Positions 9,495-19,642 of a DNA stretch of 64,000 nt are shown piece after piece. Below the pieces are notes generated by a model that searched no databases, had not been told where the DNA came from, and was given only the letters and a program-made list of their open reading frames with translations. Each line of letters begins with the position of its first letter. The stretch's first letter is position 1. The stretch is from Lusitaniella coriacea LEGE 07157 (lineage in GTDB: Bacteria > Cyanobacteriota > Cyanobacteriia > Cyanobacteriales > Spirulinaceae). A program made the position numbers and the translations under genes. Location of the stretch: assembly GCF_015207425.1 (NCBI RefSeq), contig NZ_JADEWZ010000002.1, positions 62,001 through 126,000 on the forward strand, written 5' to 3'.

Positions 9495-9934
9495 TGGCTG
9501 ACTTTGAACCCAACCCAGAACGATCGGGTTTAGAACCGGAATTGGGTGGAATATTGCGGGATTTCCCAGATCGCTCTGGCTTTGAGCCGGAATTGGGGGG
9601 AGAACTGCGGCAAAAAGGCGTTTACGTCGATGAGCCAACCTGTATCGGTTGCAAGCATTGCGCTCATGTTGCCCCTAATACGTTTTACATCGAACCCGAC
9701 TACGGGCGATCGCGCGTCATCTGCCAAGATAGCGACTCGGAAGCCTCAATTCAAGAAGCCATCGATACCTGTCCGGTGGACTGCATCCATTGGGTTGATT
9801 ACACCGAACTCAAAAAGCTGGAAGAAGAGCGGAGATTTCAAATTATTAAAAATTTGGGCTTACCCGCCAATCCCTCCGCTCTCGCCGCTCAAAATCGAAG
9901 CAAGCGAAAGCGCAAAAACACAAAACCCCGATAG
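9494..9934 (+). CDS. 4Fe-4S ferredoxin of the ycf35 cluster
   Basis: This 146-aa protein has one classical cluster-binding set, CIGCKHC followed by a more distal cysteine in CPVDCIHWV, as in single-cluster 4Fe-4S ferredoxins. An N-terminal extension of about 40 residues contains two similar short repeats (RSGLEPELGGILRDF and RSGFEPELGGELRQK). The tail is very basic (SKRKRKNTK). The redox partner is unknown; coupling to ycf35 suggests a joint task. The imperfect N-terminal duplication is unusual and could be a docking element. Confidence 0.88.
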   Translation: MADFEPNPERSGLEPELGGILRDFPDRSGFEPELGGELRQKGVYVDEPTCIGCKHCAHVAPNTFYIEPDYGRSRVICQDSDSEASIQEAIDTCPVDCIHWVDYTELKKLEEERRFQIIKNLGLPANPSALAAQNRSKRKRKNTKPR

Positions 9935-9958
9935 TTCCAAACTGAATATCGAGATTCT

Positions 9959-9995
9959 TGAGGCAAAGCATTATCGCTTTGTCTCAGTTTTTTTT
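9959..9995 (+). terminator. Strong intrinsic terminator of the ycf35-ferredoxin unit
   Basis: The stem TGAGGCAAAGC (9959-9969) pairs with GCTTTGTCTCA (9976-9986) with one G-T wobble and a six-base loop. Eight T residues follow at 9988-9995. This is a textbook Rho-independent terminator 24 bp after the ferredoxin stop. Confidence 0.88.
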
Positions 9996-10094
9996 GCTAA
10001 AAATCTTGAATCTTTGCAACTTTCCCACAGGATTGGAGGAAGAATAAAAATAGAGTTGAGATTTTACCGAAAATAATGGGTACATCCGAAATAA

Positions 10095-10727
10095 ATGACT
10101 CTCTTCAAACTTAAAAACGATCGCTTGCTAGAAACGATCCTCAAACAAGAAAAAGTAATGGCACTAGCAGGCTCGATGGTTGCCTATGAGGGATCGGTGA
10201 AATTTGAGAAAGCACTTCTCGGTGGAGAAGGATTGCTGGGAGTTGTGAAGCGCAAATTTACGTCTGAAACCGTCGATCTCATGGTATGCAAAGGCACAGG
10301 AACGATTTACTTTGCCCATAAAGCCAAAGAAGTTTCCGTTATTTCCTTAGAAGGCGAAAAGCTAGTTGTCGAAAGCAGCAACCTGCTTGCCTCTGACGAC
10401 TCTTTGAAAACCGACGTTGCTTTTGCCGGATTGCGAGGTGCCACCTCCGGTCAGGGACTATTTACCACAACCCTTGAGGGAATTGGCTCTGTCGCCCTTC
10501 TCTCTGAGGGAAACTTAATTATGTTGGAAGTCAGCTCTTCCTACCCCCTCTGCGTCGATCCCGATGCCTTTGTTGGGTACAAAGGAAATGTACGACAAGA
10601 ATTTATCTTTGATGTCAACTGGAAAACCGTAGTAGGGGAAACGTCTGGGGAAACCTATCAACTCAAATTTACTGGCAGTGGCGTTGTCTATATTCAGCCC
10701 TCGGAACGCCAAAAACCGCAATCTTAA
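10095..10727 (+). CDS. AIM24-family protein 1
   Basis: This 210-aa beta-rich protein of the AIM24 (TRAP-like, formerly DUF124) family has a hallmark GSMVAYEGSVKFEKA opening and a SSYPLCVDPDAFVGY segment. A WKTVVGETSGETYQLKFTGSGVVYIQPSER ending is typical. The family is named after a yeast mitochondrial protein; its bacterial members have no agreed function. It is the first of three consecutive AIM24 genes, 15 bp before the second, following the ycf35 terminator. No signal peptide is seen. Confidence 0.88.
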   Translation: MTLFKLKNDRLLETILKQEKVMALAGSMVAYEGSVKFEKALLGGEGLLGVVKRKFTSETVDLMVCKGTGTIYFAHKAKEVSVISLEGEKLVVESSNLLASDDSLKTDVAFAGLRGATSGQGLFTTTLEGIGSVALLSEGNLIMLEVSSSYPLCVDPDAFVGYKGNVRQEFIFDVNWKTVVGETSGETYQLKFTGSGVVYIQPSERQKPQS

Positions 10728-10742
10728 CGTCTAAAATTGGTT

Positions 10743-11392
10743 ATGGTCGCCTATACATTAATTAACGAAAAAATGCTGGCAGTTGGACTGACCCGCGAAC
10801 GAGTTTATGCAAAAAAAGGGTCGATGATTTCCTATCAAGGCGATCTGCGCTTTCAGCGCTCCTTCTTAGCGGGAGGAGGAATTCAGAACCTAGCGATGCG
10901 CCAAGCAACGAAAGAAGAACTATTGGTGATGTCTGCCCAGGGAACCGGACAAGCTTATTATGCTTACAACGGCTTGTATGTCACGGTCATTACGTTAGAG
11001 GGAGAGACGATGTATGTGGAGAGCGATAGCCTCCTTGCTTTTGACGATCGCTTGCGGATTGGAACGGTGTTTCTGGGCAATCAGGGAGCGATTCAAGGCA
11101 TGATTAAAGGAGTAGTGACCGACCAAGGTTTATTTACGACTCGATTGGAGGGACAAGGGGAGTTAGCGATTGTTTCCCACGGAAATGCGATCGCGCTCGA
11201 GGTCGAACCTCAAAAGCCAATTTTCGTCGATCCCAACGCCTATATCGGTCACAAAGGACAGTTGCAATCCCAACTTGTCACCGATATTAATTGGAAAACC
11301 TTAATTGGTAAAACTTCTGGGGAAAGCTACCAACTCAAATTTGTTGGAGCAGGAGCGGTATATATTCAAGCTTACGAACGCGAGACGCAGCC

Positions 11393-11396
<4 letters not shown>
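10743..11396 (+). CDS. AIM24-family protein 2
   Basis: This 217-aa paralogue repeats the family plan: KGSMISYQGDLRFQRS near the start, EPQKPIFVDPNAYIGHKG near residue 160, and a SGESYQLKFVGAGAVYIQ ending. ATG 10743 was taken instead of the TTG at 10737. The stop overlaps the start of the third gene in an ATGA, indicating translational coupling. It resembles protein 1 more than protein 3 in its C-terminal motif. Confidence 0.88.
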
Positions 11397-12398
<1,002 letters not shown>

Positions 12399-12480
12399 TC
12401 CTAGCGCCCATCGTTTTCAGAAGCATCGAGAATGATATCCTAAAAGTTGTTATTAAAATCAAAAGTTAGATAGAGGCTCA

Positions 12481-12594
12481 ATGCAAGTTAACGATCTCGG
12501 CTTTGTGGCTACCATTCTATTTGTCTTTGTTCCTGTCGTTTTCCTACTGATTCTGTACATCCAAACGGCAAGCCGAAGCAGCAAAAGCGAATAA
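12481..12594 (+). CDS. psbM: Photosystem II protein PsbM
   Basis: This is a 37-codon gene that length cut-offs miss. The product starts [18 protein letters not shown] and continues through a single transmembrane helix to [16 protein letters not shown]. This is the PsbM pattern: a short polar N-terminus with VN.LG, one membrane span, then YIQTAS. PsbM sits at the monomer-monomer interface of dimeric photosystem II in the thylakoid. It lies 82 bp after the ferredoxin and before a convergent UspA gene. Confidence 0.93.
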   Translation: MQVNDLGFVATILFVFVPVVFLLILYIQTASRSSKSE

Positions 12595-12606
12595 AAAGAA
12601 CAAAAT

Positions 12607-12686
12607 GCCTCAAGAGGCTTAATTAAGGCGGGTTTGGTGAATTTCATAAAAAATTCGCTTGATGACTTCATTTCCAAAACCCGCCT
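12607..12686. terminator. Hairpins between convergent psbM and usp genes
   Basis: Just after psbM, GCCTC-AA-GAGGC (12607-12618) forms a tight hairpin. A longer inverted repeat follows: AGGCGGGTTTGG (12626-12637) against CCAAAACCCGCCT (12674-12686), with one bulge. The larger stem is nearly symmetrical and lies between convergent genes, so it may terminate both. T-tracts are short. Confidence 0.55.
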
Positions 12687-12704
12687 GTTCTTATCGATTG
12701 CCTC

Positions 12705-13559
12705 TTAAGCAAATTCCTTCCGTGCTAGCAATACCGGACAGTTGGCATTAACGCGCACGTAATCCGATAGAGACGTTCCCAACAAGCGATCGAGATCGGG
12801 CAATACTTTTGCCACAGAGGGTCGTCGATCCGGAGATCCTAAAATCAATAGATCGGCATTATATTCCTCGGCGAGATTGCAAATTTGTTGTCCTGGTCGT
12901 CCTGCCGTCACCACGCACCGATATTTAATCCCTTGATTCTTGACTTTGGGAATTGACTCAGCCATGACAGGATTGTTCTCTGTATCTTCTTTTGAGAGGG
13001 GCAAGAGCTTAGGATCTAAATCTGGATTAATCCGCGTAAGAATTAACTCAGCATCGCTATAGCCTCGGAGTAAAAAACAGGCTAGATCGAGAGAAACTTG
13101 AGCCGCACCGGATTTATCCAGCGCAACCATCACGCGCTTGATTTTCTTGACGTAAATATCGTCCTTAACCAACAACATCGGACGGTCTGTAAGCTGAAAA
13201 ACATATTGACTGACAGAGTTTTCCAGGATCGAAACCAATCGCTTGAGTCCCCGCGAACCCATGATTATTAGATCTGCATTGATTTCTTCTGCGGTTTTGC
13301 AAACAACGGACTTGGGATCGCCTTGACGCAAGAGTTTTGAAATCTTGCTGGGGTCTAGCTTAAGGGTTTGTACGGTTTTTTCGAGAAGTTTTTCTCCCTC
13401 TTGAGATTTTTCTTCCATTGCATCTTTTGAGAGTTGCTGGGAAACAACGTGCAAAGCGGTGACAGATGCTCCTTGAATGGCGGGTAAATCCATCAAGGAC
13501 TGGAGCATTTCAACAGAGTGTCCGGTTCCAGAATCGGCTAATAAAATTTTTTGAATCAT
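12705..13559 (-). CDS. Tandem-domain universal stress protein (UspA family)
   Basis: This 284-aa protein contains two Usp domains, residues about 1-132 and 138-284. The first has a full nucleotide-binding loop, GSRGLKRLVSILENSVSQYV. The second has GSPDRRPSVAKVLPDLDRLLGTSLSDYV, with an insertion before the GTSLSDYV part, so its ATP binding may differ. Tandem Usp proteins act in stress responses as soluble cytoplasmic nucleotide-binding proteins. ATG 13559 begins MIQKILLADSG, a proper first beta strand. Confidence 0.92.
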   Translation of the reverse strand: MIQKILLADSGTGHSVEMLQSLMDLPAIQGASVTALHVVSQQLSKDAMEEKSQEGEKLLEKTVQTLKLDPSKISKLLRQGDPKSVVCKTAEEINADLIIMGSRGLKRLVSILENSVSQYVFQLTDRPMLLVKDDIYVKKIKRVMVALDKSGAAQVSLDLACFLLRGYSDAELILTRINPDLDPKLLPLSKEDTENNPVMAESIPKVKNQGIKYRCVVTAGRPGQQICNLAEEYNADLLILGSPDRRPSVAKVLPDLDRLLGTSLSDYVRVNANCPVLLARKEFA

Positions 13560-13689
13560 GGCATTATTCCTGACAATTGTTTTACTTTCTCAGGCGTGAG
13601 GGGTAAAAATTCAATGGGTTTTCTCATTGTTTAGAATACTGCCGATCTCGCCTAAGAAATTTAACGAAATATGACTATTGTTGAAATTC

Positions 13690-15627
13690 TCAATCTTCGT
13701 TTTTGCGATGAAGGACGCGGTACACCTTGACTTGGCGTTGCTTGCCTTTGAGGGCAAGAGAACCCCAGGATTCAACCTCGAAGCGATCGCGGAGATGATT
13801 GAGGGTTTCTTGGGTAATCAGGATGCGACAGCTATCGGGTTGGCGCTGTTTTTCGTAACTTTCCAAGCGCGCGGCAATGTTGACGCTATCGCCGAGAATG
13901 CCGTATTCCCAGCGATCTTTCCCGCCGAGAGAACCTGCAACAACAGCTCCGGTGAAAATGCCAATGCGGATTTGAATGACGGGCAAACCGCGCGGCTGCC
14001 AGTTTTGATTGAGTTCGCTCAAGCGATCGCGCGCCGCAAGAGCGCATTCGACGGCGTGTTGAGCATCGAGGGCAATTTCTTCTGCGCGATCGCGCGGTAG
14101 GGGAATCCCAAAAACTGCCATCAAACCATCTCCTGTAAATTTATTGATGATGCCTTGACGGGTAAGGACTTCCCGCGCGATCGCGTCAAGCAATTCATTG
14201 AGCCAATTGAGTAAATCGCGAGGTTCCATTCGTTCGGCAATCGAACTAAACCCGCGCACGTCCAAAAAGAAGATTGTTGCGGTTAGTTCCACCCCAGGCA
14301 GTTTTCCCGATTGAAGAAGGGTATCTCGTGCTTGCCACAGGGTTCTTGCAATTTCTGGGGCGGTATTTTGTCCGAGGAGTTCCATGACAATCTGCCTTTG
14401 GCGATAGCTATCATAGGAACGCGCGATCGCGACTGCGCCCAACGTTAGGGAAAAACCCAGTCCTGGAGCCACCAGAGGAACCCATCCCCCGCGCAAAAAT
14501 AGATAAAAACAACTGCTCCAGAGGAGTCCCAAACCGACAGCCCCACTGCAAAAAACAGTTAAAGGATGGCGAAAAACCCAACCCACACCTCCGCCCAATA
14601 GCGTCCAAATCGCAATCCAGAGAAGCTCTTGGCGTTCCGACCAATACCAAAATAACAATCGCGCTCCCGTTGCTGCATCGAGAATCTGGCTGACCATTTG
14701 CGCGTGAACGGCAACCCCGGACATTTTATAGCGCTCCCCTAAACTCGCGCTGGGGCTGTAGGGCGTAAAAAAGATGTCTCGCAGATTGGGGGCAGTGCTG
14801 CCGATGAGAACGATTTTGCCCTTAACCCAAGCAGGATCGATCGCGCCCGATAGTGCCTGAGTCAGAGAAATTTCCCGCGCGACGGGGGTTCCAGAACGAT
14901 AGTTGAGAAGAATTTGGTATCCCCCTATATCGGCGTTTTGATAGCCCCCTGAATGGGCCCTGAGCGGCACAAACACCCCTTGACCGAGTTGGAGGTTATT
15001 GGGATTTTTTGCGCTGCTTTGAGGCGTTATACCGAGAGAGTCGAGATACTCAATTGCCACGCGCAGGGAAAAGGAAAACAGTCCTCCCTCTTCCCCTTCA
15101 GCAAAAAGCAAATTGCGTCGCACCACGCCGTCGGGATCGATGAGGAGATCGTTGAAGCCCACTTGTTCTGGGGAAACTTCCGGGGGGGGAGCCGTTCCCG
15201 CAAAGGTGTCGATACTGCGGATGGAGATAACATTGGGTTGTTGGAGTTGCTCAACCAATCGTTCGCGCCTAGAACCGATGGGAAAGTCTCGAAAGAGGTC
15301 TAAACCAATGACTTGAGGCTCTAAGGCTTGTAATTTTTGTAGAAGTTGCGCGATCGCGCGATCGCTGAGAGGCCATTGTTTTTGTTGGCGTAAATCCTCT
15401 TCCGTAATGCCGATTAAAAGCAAGCGAGGATCCGGAGGAGATTCGGGACGCAAGCGCACAAAGCGGTCGTAAGCGTAGAGTTCCCACGCTTCTAACTTGC
15501 CGAAGTGCCGAATCGCGATCAGACTACTGGCAATACCAAATACCGCGATCGCGACAAGCGGCAAACCCGATAAATTGGATAAGCTCCGGCGCAATTGTTT
15601 TAACCTGAAGCGTTTCCCCTTTTTCAT
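13690..15627 (-). CDS. CHASE2-domain class III adenylate/guanylate cyclase
   Basis: This 645-aa protein has an N-terminal transmembrane anchor, an extracytoplasmic CHASE2 sensor (about 45-330), three transmembrane helices (about 335-415), and a class III cyclase domain (about 450-640). Both metal aspartates are present, in FLDVRGFSS and KFTGDGLMAVFG. The lysine that recognises adenine in adenylate cyclases is present in NKFTGD. The partner position, normally Thr or Asp before the GD in this stretch, is glycine (EYGILGDSVN). Transition-state Asn and Arg are kept in VNIAARLES. It probably makes cAMP in response to an unknown CHASE2 ligand. Confidence 0.9.
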   Translation of the reverse strand: MKKGKRFRLKQLRRSLSNLSGLPLVAIAVFGIASSLIAIRHFGKLEAWELYAYDRFVRLRPESPPDPRLLLIGITEEDLRQQKQWPLSDRAIAQLLQKLQALEPQVIGLDLFRDFPIGSRRERLVEQLQQPNVISIRSIDTFAGTAPPPEVSPEQVGFNDLLIDPDGVVRRNLLFAEGEEGGLFSFSLRVAIEYLDSLGITPQSSAKNPNNLQLGQGVFVPLRAHSGGYQNADIGGYQILLNYRSGTPVAREISLTQALSGAIDPAWVKGKIVLIGSTAPNLRDIFFTPYSPSASLGERYKMSGVAVHAQMVSQILDAATGARLLFWYWSERQELLWIAIWTLLGGGVGWVFRHPLTVFCSGAVGLGLLWSSCFYLFLRGGWVPLVAPGLGFSLTLGAVAIARSYDSYRQRQIVMELLGQNTAPEIARTLWQARDTLLQSGKLPGVELTATIFFLDVRGFSSIAERMEPRDLLNWLNELLDAIAREVLTRQGIINKFTGDGLMAVFGIPLPRDRAEEIALDAQHAVECALAARDRLSELNQNWQPRGLPVIQIRIGIFTGAVVAGSLGGKDRWEYGILGDSVNIAARLESYEKQRQPDSCRILITQETLNHLRDRFEVESWGSLALKGKQRQVKVYRVLHRKNED

Positions 15628-15754
15628 CCTTCAATCGGTATGTTTCCCACTGCCCAGGCGTGCATACGACTAAAGGCAGATCCCTTCAGGATCGCCCCTT
15701 TAATTCTTTCTCCGCGTATATGATAGAAAAAGAGATAAATCTTAAAAAATATTC

Positions 15755-17245
15755 ATGACAATTTCTAACAGTCGGTTAGAAACATTCAAAACAACGCTCA
15801 AGAACAGCATTCTGTTGGGCAACGAACCCACTCCCGAACTCATCGCCATCTTAACGGTTTATTTTGTTCAAGGGATTTTGGGTTTAGCTCGCCTAGCCAT
15901 CAGTTTCTTTCTCAAAGACGAATTACACCTAAGTCCGGCACAAATGGCGGCGTTGCTAGGAATTGCAGCCATTCCTTGGGTAATTAAACCCTTATTCGGC
16001 TTTCTCTCCGACGGTTTGCCCCTATTTGGCTATCGCAGGCGACCCTACCTCATTTTGTCAGGACTCTTAGGCACAGCAGCATGGCTCGCTCTTGCCACCA
16101 TTGTCCGCGATCCCTGGACAGCTACAACAGCAATGGTACTTACCTCCCTTTCCATTGCCATAAGCGATGTGATCGTAGACTCCTTAATCGTAGAGCGAGT
16201 ACGGAATGAATCTCTAGCCAATGCAGGTTCGCTGCAATCCTTGAGTTGGGGAGCCACTGCATTAGGGGGAATCGTTACCGCCTATTTAAGCGGCTGGCTC
16301 TTAGAACGCTTCAGCACCCACACCATCTTTTGCATCACCGCGACCTTCCCCCTCCTCGTAGCCGGAGTCGCTTGGCTCATCGCAGAAGAACCCGTTCATT
16401 CATCGAGTGGCGTTGAGGAAAATGACTCCAGCGTTATCAGCGTTCGCGAGCAAATTCAACAACTTTGGCAGGGAATTCGACAAAAATCAATTTGGCTGCC
16501 AACCGCCTTCATTTTTATTTGGCAAGCAACCCCAAGCTCAGACTCCGCCTTATTTTTCTTCACCACCAACGAACTGGGCTTTCAGCCGGAGTTTTTGGGA
16601 CGAGTGCGTTTAGTCACCAGTATTGCCGCACTAGTTGGAGTCGGATTGTATCAACGGTTTCTGCGAAATGTTCCATTCCGGGTCATTCTAGGATGGACGA
16701 CAGTACTTGCTTCTGGATTGGGAATGACAACACTCCTACTCGTCACCCATGCCAACCGTTCCCTGGGAATTGACGACCATTGGTTCAGCTTGGGGGACAG
16801 CCTCATTCTCACGGTGATGGGACAAATTGCCTTTATGCCCGTCCTCGTTCTTTCTGCACGTCTTTGTCCGGCTGGGGTTGAAGCAACCTTTTTTGCCCTA
16901 TTGATGTCTATTTGGAACCTGTCAGGATTGGTATCTCACGAATTAGGCGCATTACTGACGCAAGTCTTGGGGGTGACAGAAACCCAATTTGATAATCTCT
17001 GGTTGTTGGTGACTATAACCAACCTTTCAACCCTCTTACCCTTACCCTTTCTCCATTGGTTGCCCGAAAAGGATGTTGATTTCGAGCAAGAATCAGGGAA
17101 GATCGCTCAAACTTGCGAGTCGAAAGACTCCCCCGAAACCCCAACCCCAGTCCCATTACCAGAAGACGCTCTCGCATATTCTCAAAACCTTTCAGCTTCG
17201 GGAGATGTAGAAACGACGGAGGACATTTTGCTAACAAAGTTTTAA
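15755..17245 (+). CDS. BT1-family folate/biopterin transporter
   Basis: This 496-aa membrane protein belongs to the MFS-like BT1 family. NEPTPELIAILTVYFVQGILGLARLA opens the first helix. The signature PWVIKPLFGFLSDGLP is followed by YRRRPYLILSGLLG. About twelve hydrophobic helices are visible, followed by a polar tail of about 55 residues. Cyanobacterial homologues such as Synechocystis Slr0642 transport folates. The substrate here is inferred from family. It is divergent from the cyclase gene across 127 bp. Confidence 0.92.
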   Translation: MTISNSRLETFKTTLKNSILLGNEPTPELIAILTVYFVQGILGLARLAISFFLKDELHLSPAQMAALLGIAAIPWVIKPLFGFLSDGLPLFGYRRRPYLILSGLLGTAAWLALATIVRDPWTATTAMVLTSLSIAISDVIVDSLIVERVRNESLANAGSLQSLSWGATALGGIVTAYLSGWLLERFSTHTIFCITATFPLLVAGVAWLIAEEPVHSSSGVEENDSSVISVREQIQQLWQGIRQKSIWLPTAFIFIWQATPSSDSALFFFTTNELGFQPEFLGRVRLVTSIAALVGVGLYQRFLRNVPFRVILGWTTVLASGLGMTTLLLVTHANRSLGIDDHWFSLGDSLILTVMGQIAFMPVLVLSARLCPAGVEATFFALLMSIWNLSGLVSHELGALLTQVLGVTETQFDNLWLLVTITNLSTLLPLPFLHWLPEKDVDFEQESGKIAQTCESKDSPETPTPVPLPEDALAYSQNLSASGDVETTEDILLTKF

Positions 17246-17622
17246 TTTTCGGTGTAATTTAGATAGGAGAGGACACAGATTTCATCTCAATGGGCTAGAA
17301 CAGTTCGTTTGGGTTAGTGAAGATCCATATCAAATGATTCAGCAATCAGGCGTGAGAGCCTTGTATCTTGCTGGGTATAAGGCGGGCGTTCCCTTTAGTC
17401 TTGCACTCTGTCTTTATAAATCTTCTGGGAAGCAGCTCAAATGAGGGGTTTTGTTCCTGAATTGAGTAGAGGATTTGAGCAAACCAATAGAAGTTTTGTC
17501 ACAATTTCATATCGGTGTTTGATACCCAAACAGTATTGTTACAAGTGTTCGAGCTTAACATTTTACAAAGTCTCAGGGGTGCAACAAGTTAATTCCAAGG
17601 GGAACAAGAGAAGGAAGTCTGT
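17246..17622. other. Gap with a protein-like fragment
   Basis: A stretch at about 17250-17444 on the plus strand can be read as LDRRGHRFHLNGLEQFVWVS, then SEDPYQMIQQSGVRALYLAG and YKAGVPFSLALCLYKSSG before a stop. It has plausible protein composition but no good start, and its frame runs back into the BT1 gene. It may be a gene remnant or chance. A 61-codon ORF at 17441-17626 looks spurious. Confidence 0.3.
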
Positions 17623-18627
17623 ATGAAATTCAGTATTATCATCACAACACATAACCGCTTGCCCTTATTGCAACGTTCTATTCGCACTGCTCTCGAACAG
17701 ACAGTACCTAGCGAAGTCATTGTCGTTGATGACTGCTCCTCTGATGGAACGCAAGACTACGTTTGTTCTTTGTGCGCGCAACTTCAAGAAAAAGGGGACA
17801 ACCGCTTAATTTATCATCGCAATCTTGAAAATCAAGGTCATTCAAAAAGCGTCAATATTGGAGTCGATCGCGCGACGGGAGATTGGGTCAAACTTGTTGA
17901 TGATGATGACTATATTGCAGCCAATTGTATCGGAGAAATGACTCACGCGATCGCGCTGCGTCCCCAAGCGGCGATCTGTTCCTGTCAAGCTGTTAAAGTA
18001 GACGAGCATGAGAAGGAATTAGGTAGAACCAAAAAAGTTGGCCCCGGTAAAGCCTTTTATATTCCCCAAGAAGACATTCATCACGGAATGCTGCTCGAAC
18101 AAGTTCCTTTTGGGACTCCGGTTCAAGTTGCTTTCCGCCGCGATGCCTTTCTCAAATCCGGCGGTTGGGATTCCAGCCTCGACACAAATTTTGATGATAT
18201 AGACTCTTGGATTCGGATTGCTCAGTTTGGGGATGCAATTTTCATTAATCAGTGTTTGGCATATCGTACCTTCTGGACGGGGGCGCTCAATCAAAGGTTT
18301 TCTCTAGAAGAACGCCTCAATACCCACATCGAAATGAAGCAAAAAATTTATCAGTATGTCAACGAGAAATATAAAGCAGAAATTCCTCATGTTGATACGA
18401 TTGAAAATTATCTAAAACTTCATTGGGCTTTAATTGCGCTGAAAGATGTGAAACTATACAGTGCAATGAAGATTGCCTATCCAGCGATTTGCGCGCCAAA
18501 AGCTTGGCATTTACTCTTGAAAAGATTTATTCAAATTTCTCAAGAACAAGAACAAAAAAAAGTGAGTTTTGAGCAAGAGATCAATAGCTTCTCTCCTATT
18601 CGTAAATTGGTATTAATTGAGTCGTAA
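17623..18627 (+). CDS. Family 2 glycosyltransferase
   Basis: This 334-aa GT-A fold protein begins KFSIIITTHNRLPLLQRSIR. It has the nucleotide-sugar residues VVDDCSSDGTQDYV and the metal-binding acidic motif VDDDDYIAA near residue 88. The C-terminal 100 residues are helical. Inverting GT2 enzymes transfer sugars to polysaccharides, lipids or proteins; no neighbouring pathway identifies an acceptor. ATG 17623 starts directly at the first beta strand. Confidence 0.92.
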   Translation: MKFSIIITTHNRLPLLQRSIRTALEQTVPSEVIVVDDCSSDGTQDYVCSLCAQLQEKGDNRLIYHRNLENQGHSKSVNIGVDRATGDWVKLVDDDDYIAANCIGEMTHAIALRPQAAICSCQAVKVDEHEKELGRTKKVGPGKAFYIPQEDIHHGMLLEQVPFGTPVQVAFRRDAFLKSGGWDSSLDTNFDDIDSWIRIAQFGDAIFINQCLAYRTFWTGALNQRFSLEERLNTHIEMKQKIYQYVNEKYKAEIPHVDTIENYLKLHWALIALKDVKLYSAMKIAYPAICAPKAWHLLLKRFIQISQEQEQKKVSFEQEINSFSPIRKLVLIES

Positions 18628-18795
18628 ACTCCTTGATAAGCACACTCAGCTCTCAGTTATCAGCCAAAATCTTGCCTTATCCAACCATAAACGCATTGTG
18701 CTGATTTAAGGCTGGCGAACATTGTCCGCCCTAGGAAATACAAAGCTTTCAGGCATTTTCCAAAACTTATTGCATTACCATTCAACCATAAACAA

Positions 18796-19209
18796 TTGAC
18801 GATCGCGCGCCTTTCCCAACAGGAAAAACTTCAACTTCTCAATGCCGCAGAACGAGTTTCAACCAAAGCCTATGCGCCTTTTTCTCACTTTCAAGTGGGT
18901 GCGGCATTACTCACTGAAAAGGGCAATCTTTATGCAGGCTGCAATGTGGAGAATTCTTCCTACGGCTTAACCATCTGTGCCGAAAGATCGGCAATTGTGG
19001 CGGCGGTGGCGGGGGAAGGGGGAGATAAACTAAAAATTCGCGCGATCGCGGTCATAAACGCCAGAAAACAGCATTGCGTTCCCTGTGGTGCTTGTAGGCA
19101 ATTTATCTATGAATTTAGCCCAGATGCTCTCGTGCTGTTCTACAGTAGGGACGGACTGCAAGAGAAAACGATCGCGGAACTCCTACCGTATGGCTTTGGC
19201 TTCTTGTGA
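18796..19209 (+). CDS. cdd: Cytidine deaminase
   Basis: This 137-aa protein is the homotetrameric type of cytidine deaminase. It has CNVENSSYGLTICAERSA, holding the catalytic glutamate and first zinc cysteine, and VPCGACRQFIYEF, holding the other two zinc cysteines. It deaminates cytidine and deoxycytidine in pyrimidine salvage. No ATG lies near; the start is a TTG at 18796 that gives the usual helix QQEKLQLLNAAERV. Confidence 0.94.
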   Translation: MTIARLSQQEKLQLLNAAERVSTKAYAPFSHFQVGAALLTEKGNLYAGCNVENSSYGLTICAERSAIVAAVAGEGGDKLKIRAIAVINARKQHCVPCGACRQFIYEFSPDALVLFYSRDGLQEKTIAELLPYGFGFL

Positions 19210-19267
19210 GTTAAACTAAACGGATATTCACCCTTTTTTTTCTTCCCACTGCAACGCACAATCTCGC

Positions 19268-19642
19268 ATGGATAAAGTTACCACCGCCGAAATCGAACAG
19301 TTTCGCGATCGACTAGCCGCTTATCCCCCTGCTCTCAAAGCACTCGACACAATTGAAGATTGTGAAGGGGATTTAGAAGATGCTGCCATTTCCTTAGCCA
19401 TTCGCGCGGGTCAAGAACCCCAACAAAATAATGCCGATTGGCTCGCTTCTTTGGCGAAACGGTGCAGAGCTGCTATTTGTCAAGATATTCTACGAGAAAA
19501 TTTGCAAAACGGCGCTTGGGATAAAGCCGCGATCGCGTTAGCCAATTTAGACCTAATTCCAGAAATTTTAGCCACTCCTGTCTTAATCTACGTCCTCAAA
19601 CAAGGGGTTGAGGAATTTTGCGAGCCATTGGATCGAGTTTAA
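19268..19642 (+). CDS. Conserved hypothetical protein
   Basis: This 124-aa all-helical soluble protein has no recognised domain or motif. Sequence features include an acidic IEDCEGDLEDAAISLAIRAG stretch near residue 29 and a second helical half from LASLAKRCR. It resembles the many short conserved cyanobacterial proteins of unknown role. It follows cdd by 58 bp and may share its transcript. Confidence 0.6.
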   Translation: MDKVTTAEIEQFRDRLAAYPPALKALDTIEDCEGDLEDAAISLAIRAGQEPQQNNADWLASLAKRCRAAICQDILRENLQNGAWDKAAIALANLDLIPEILATPVLIYVLKQGVEEFCEPLDRV

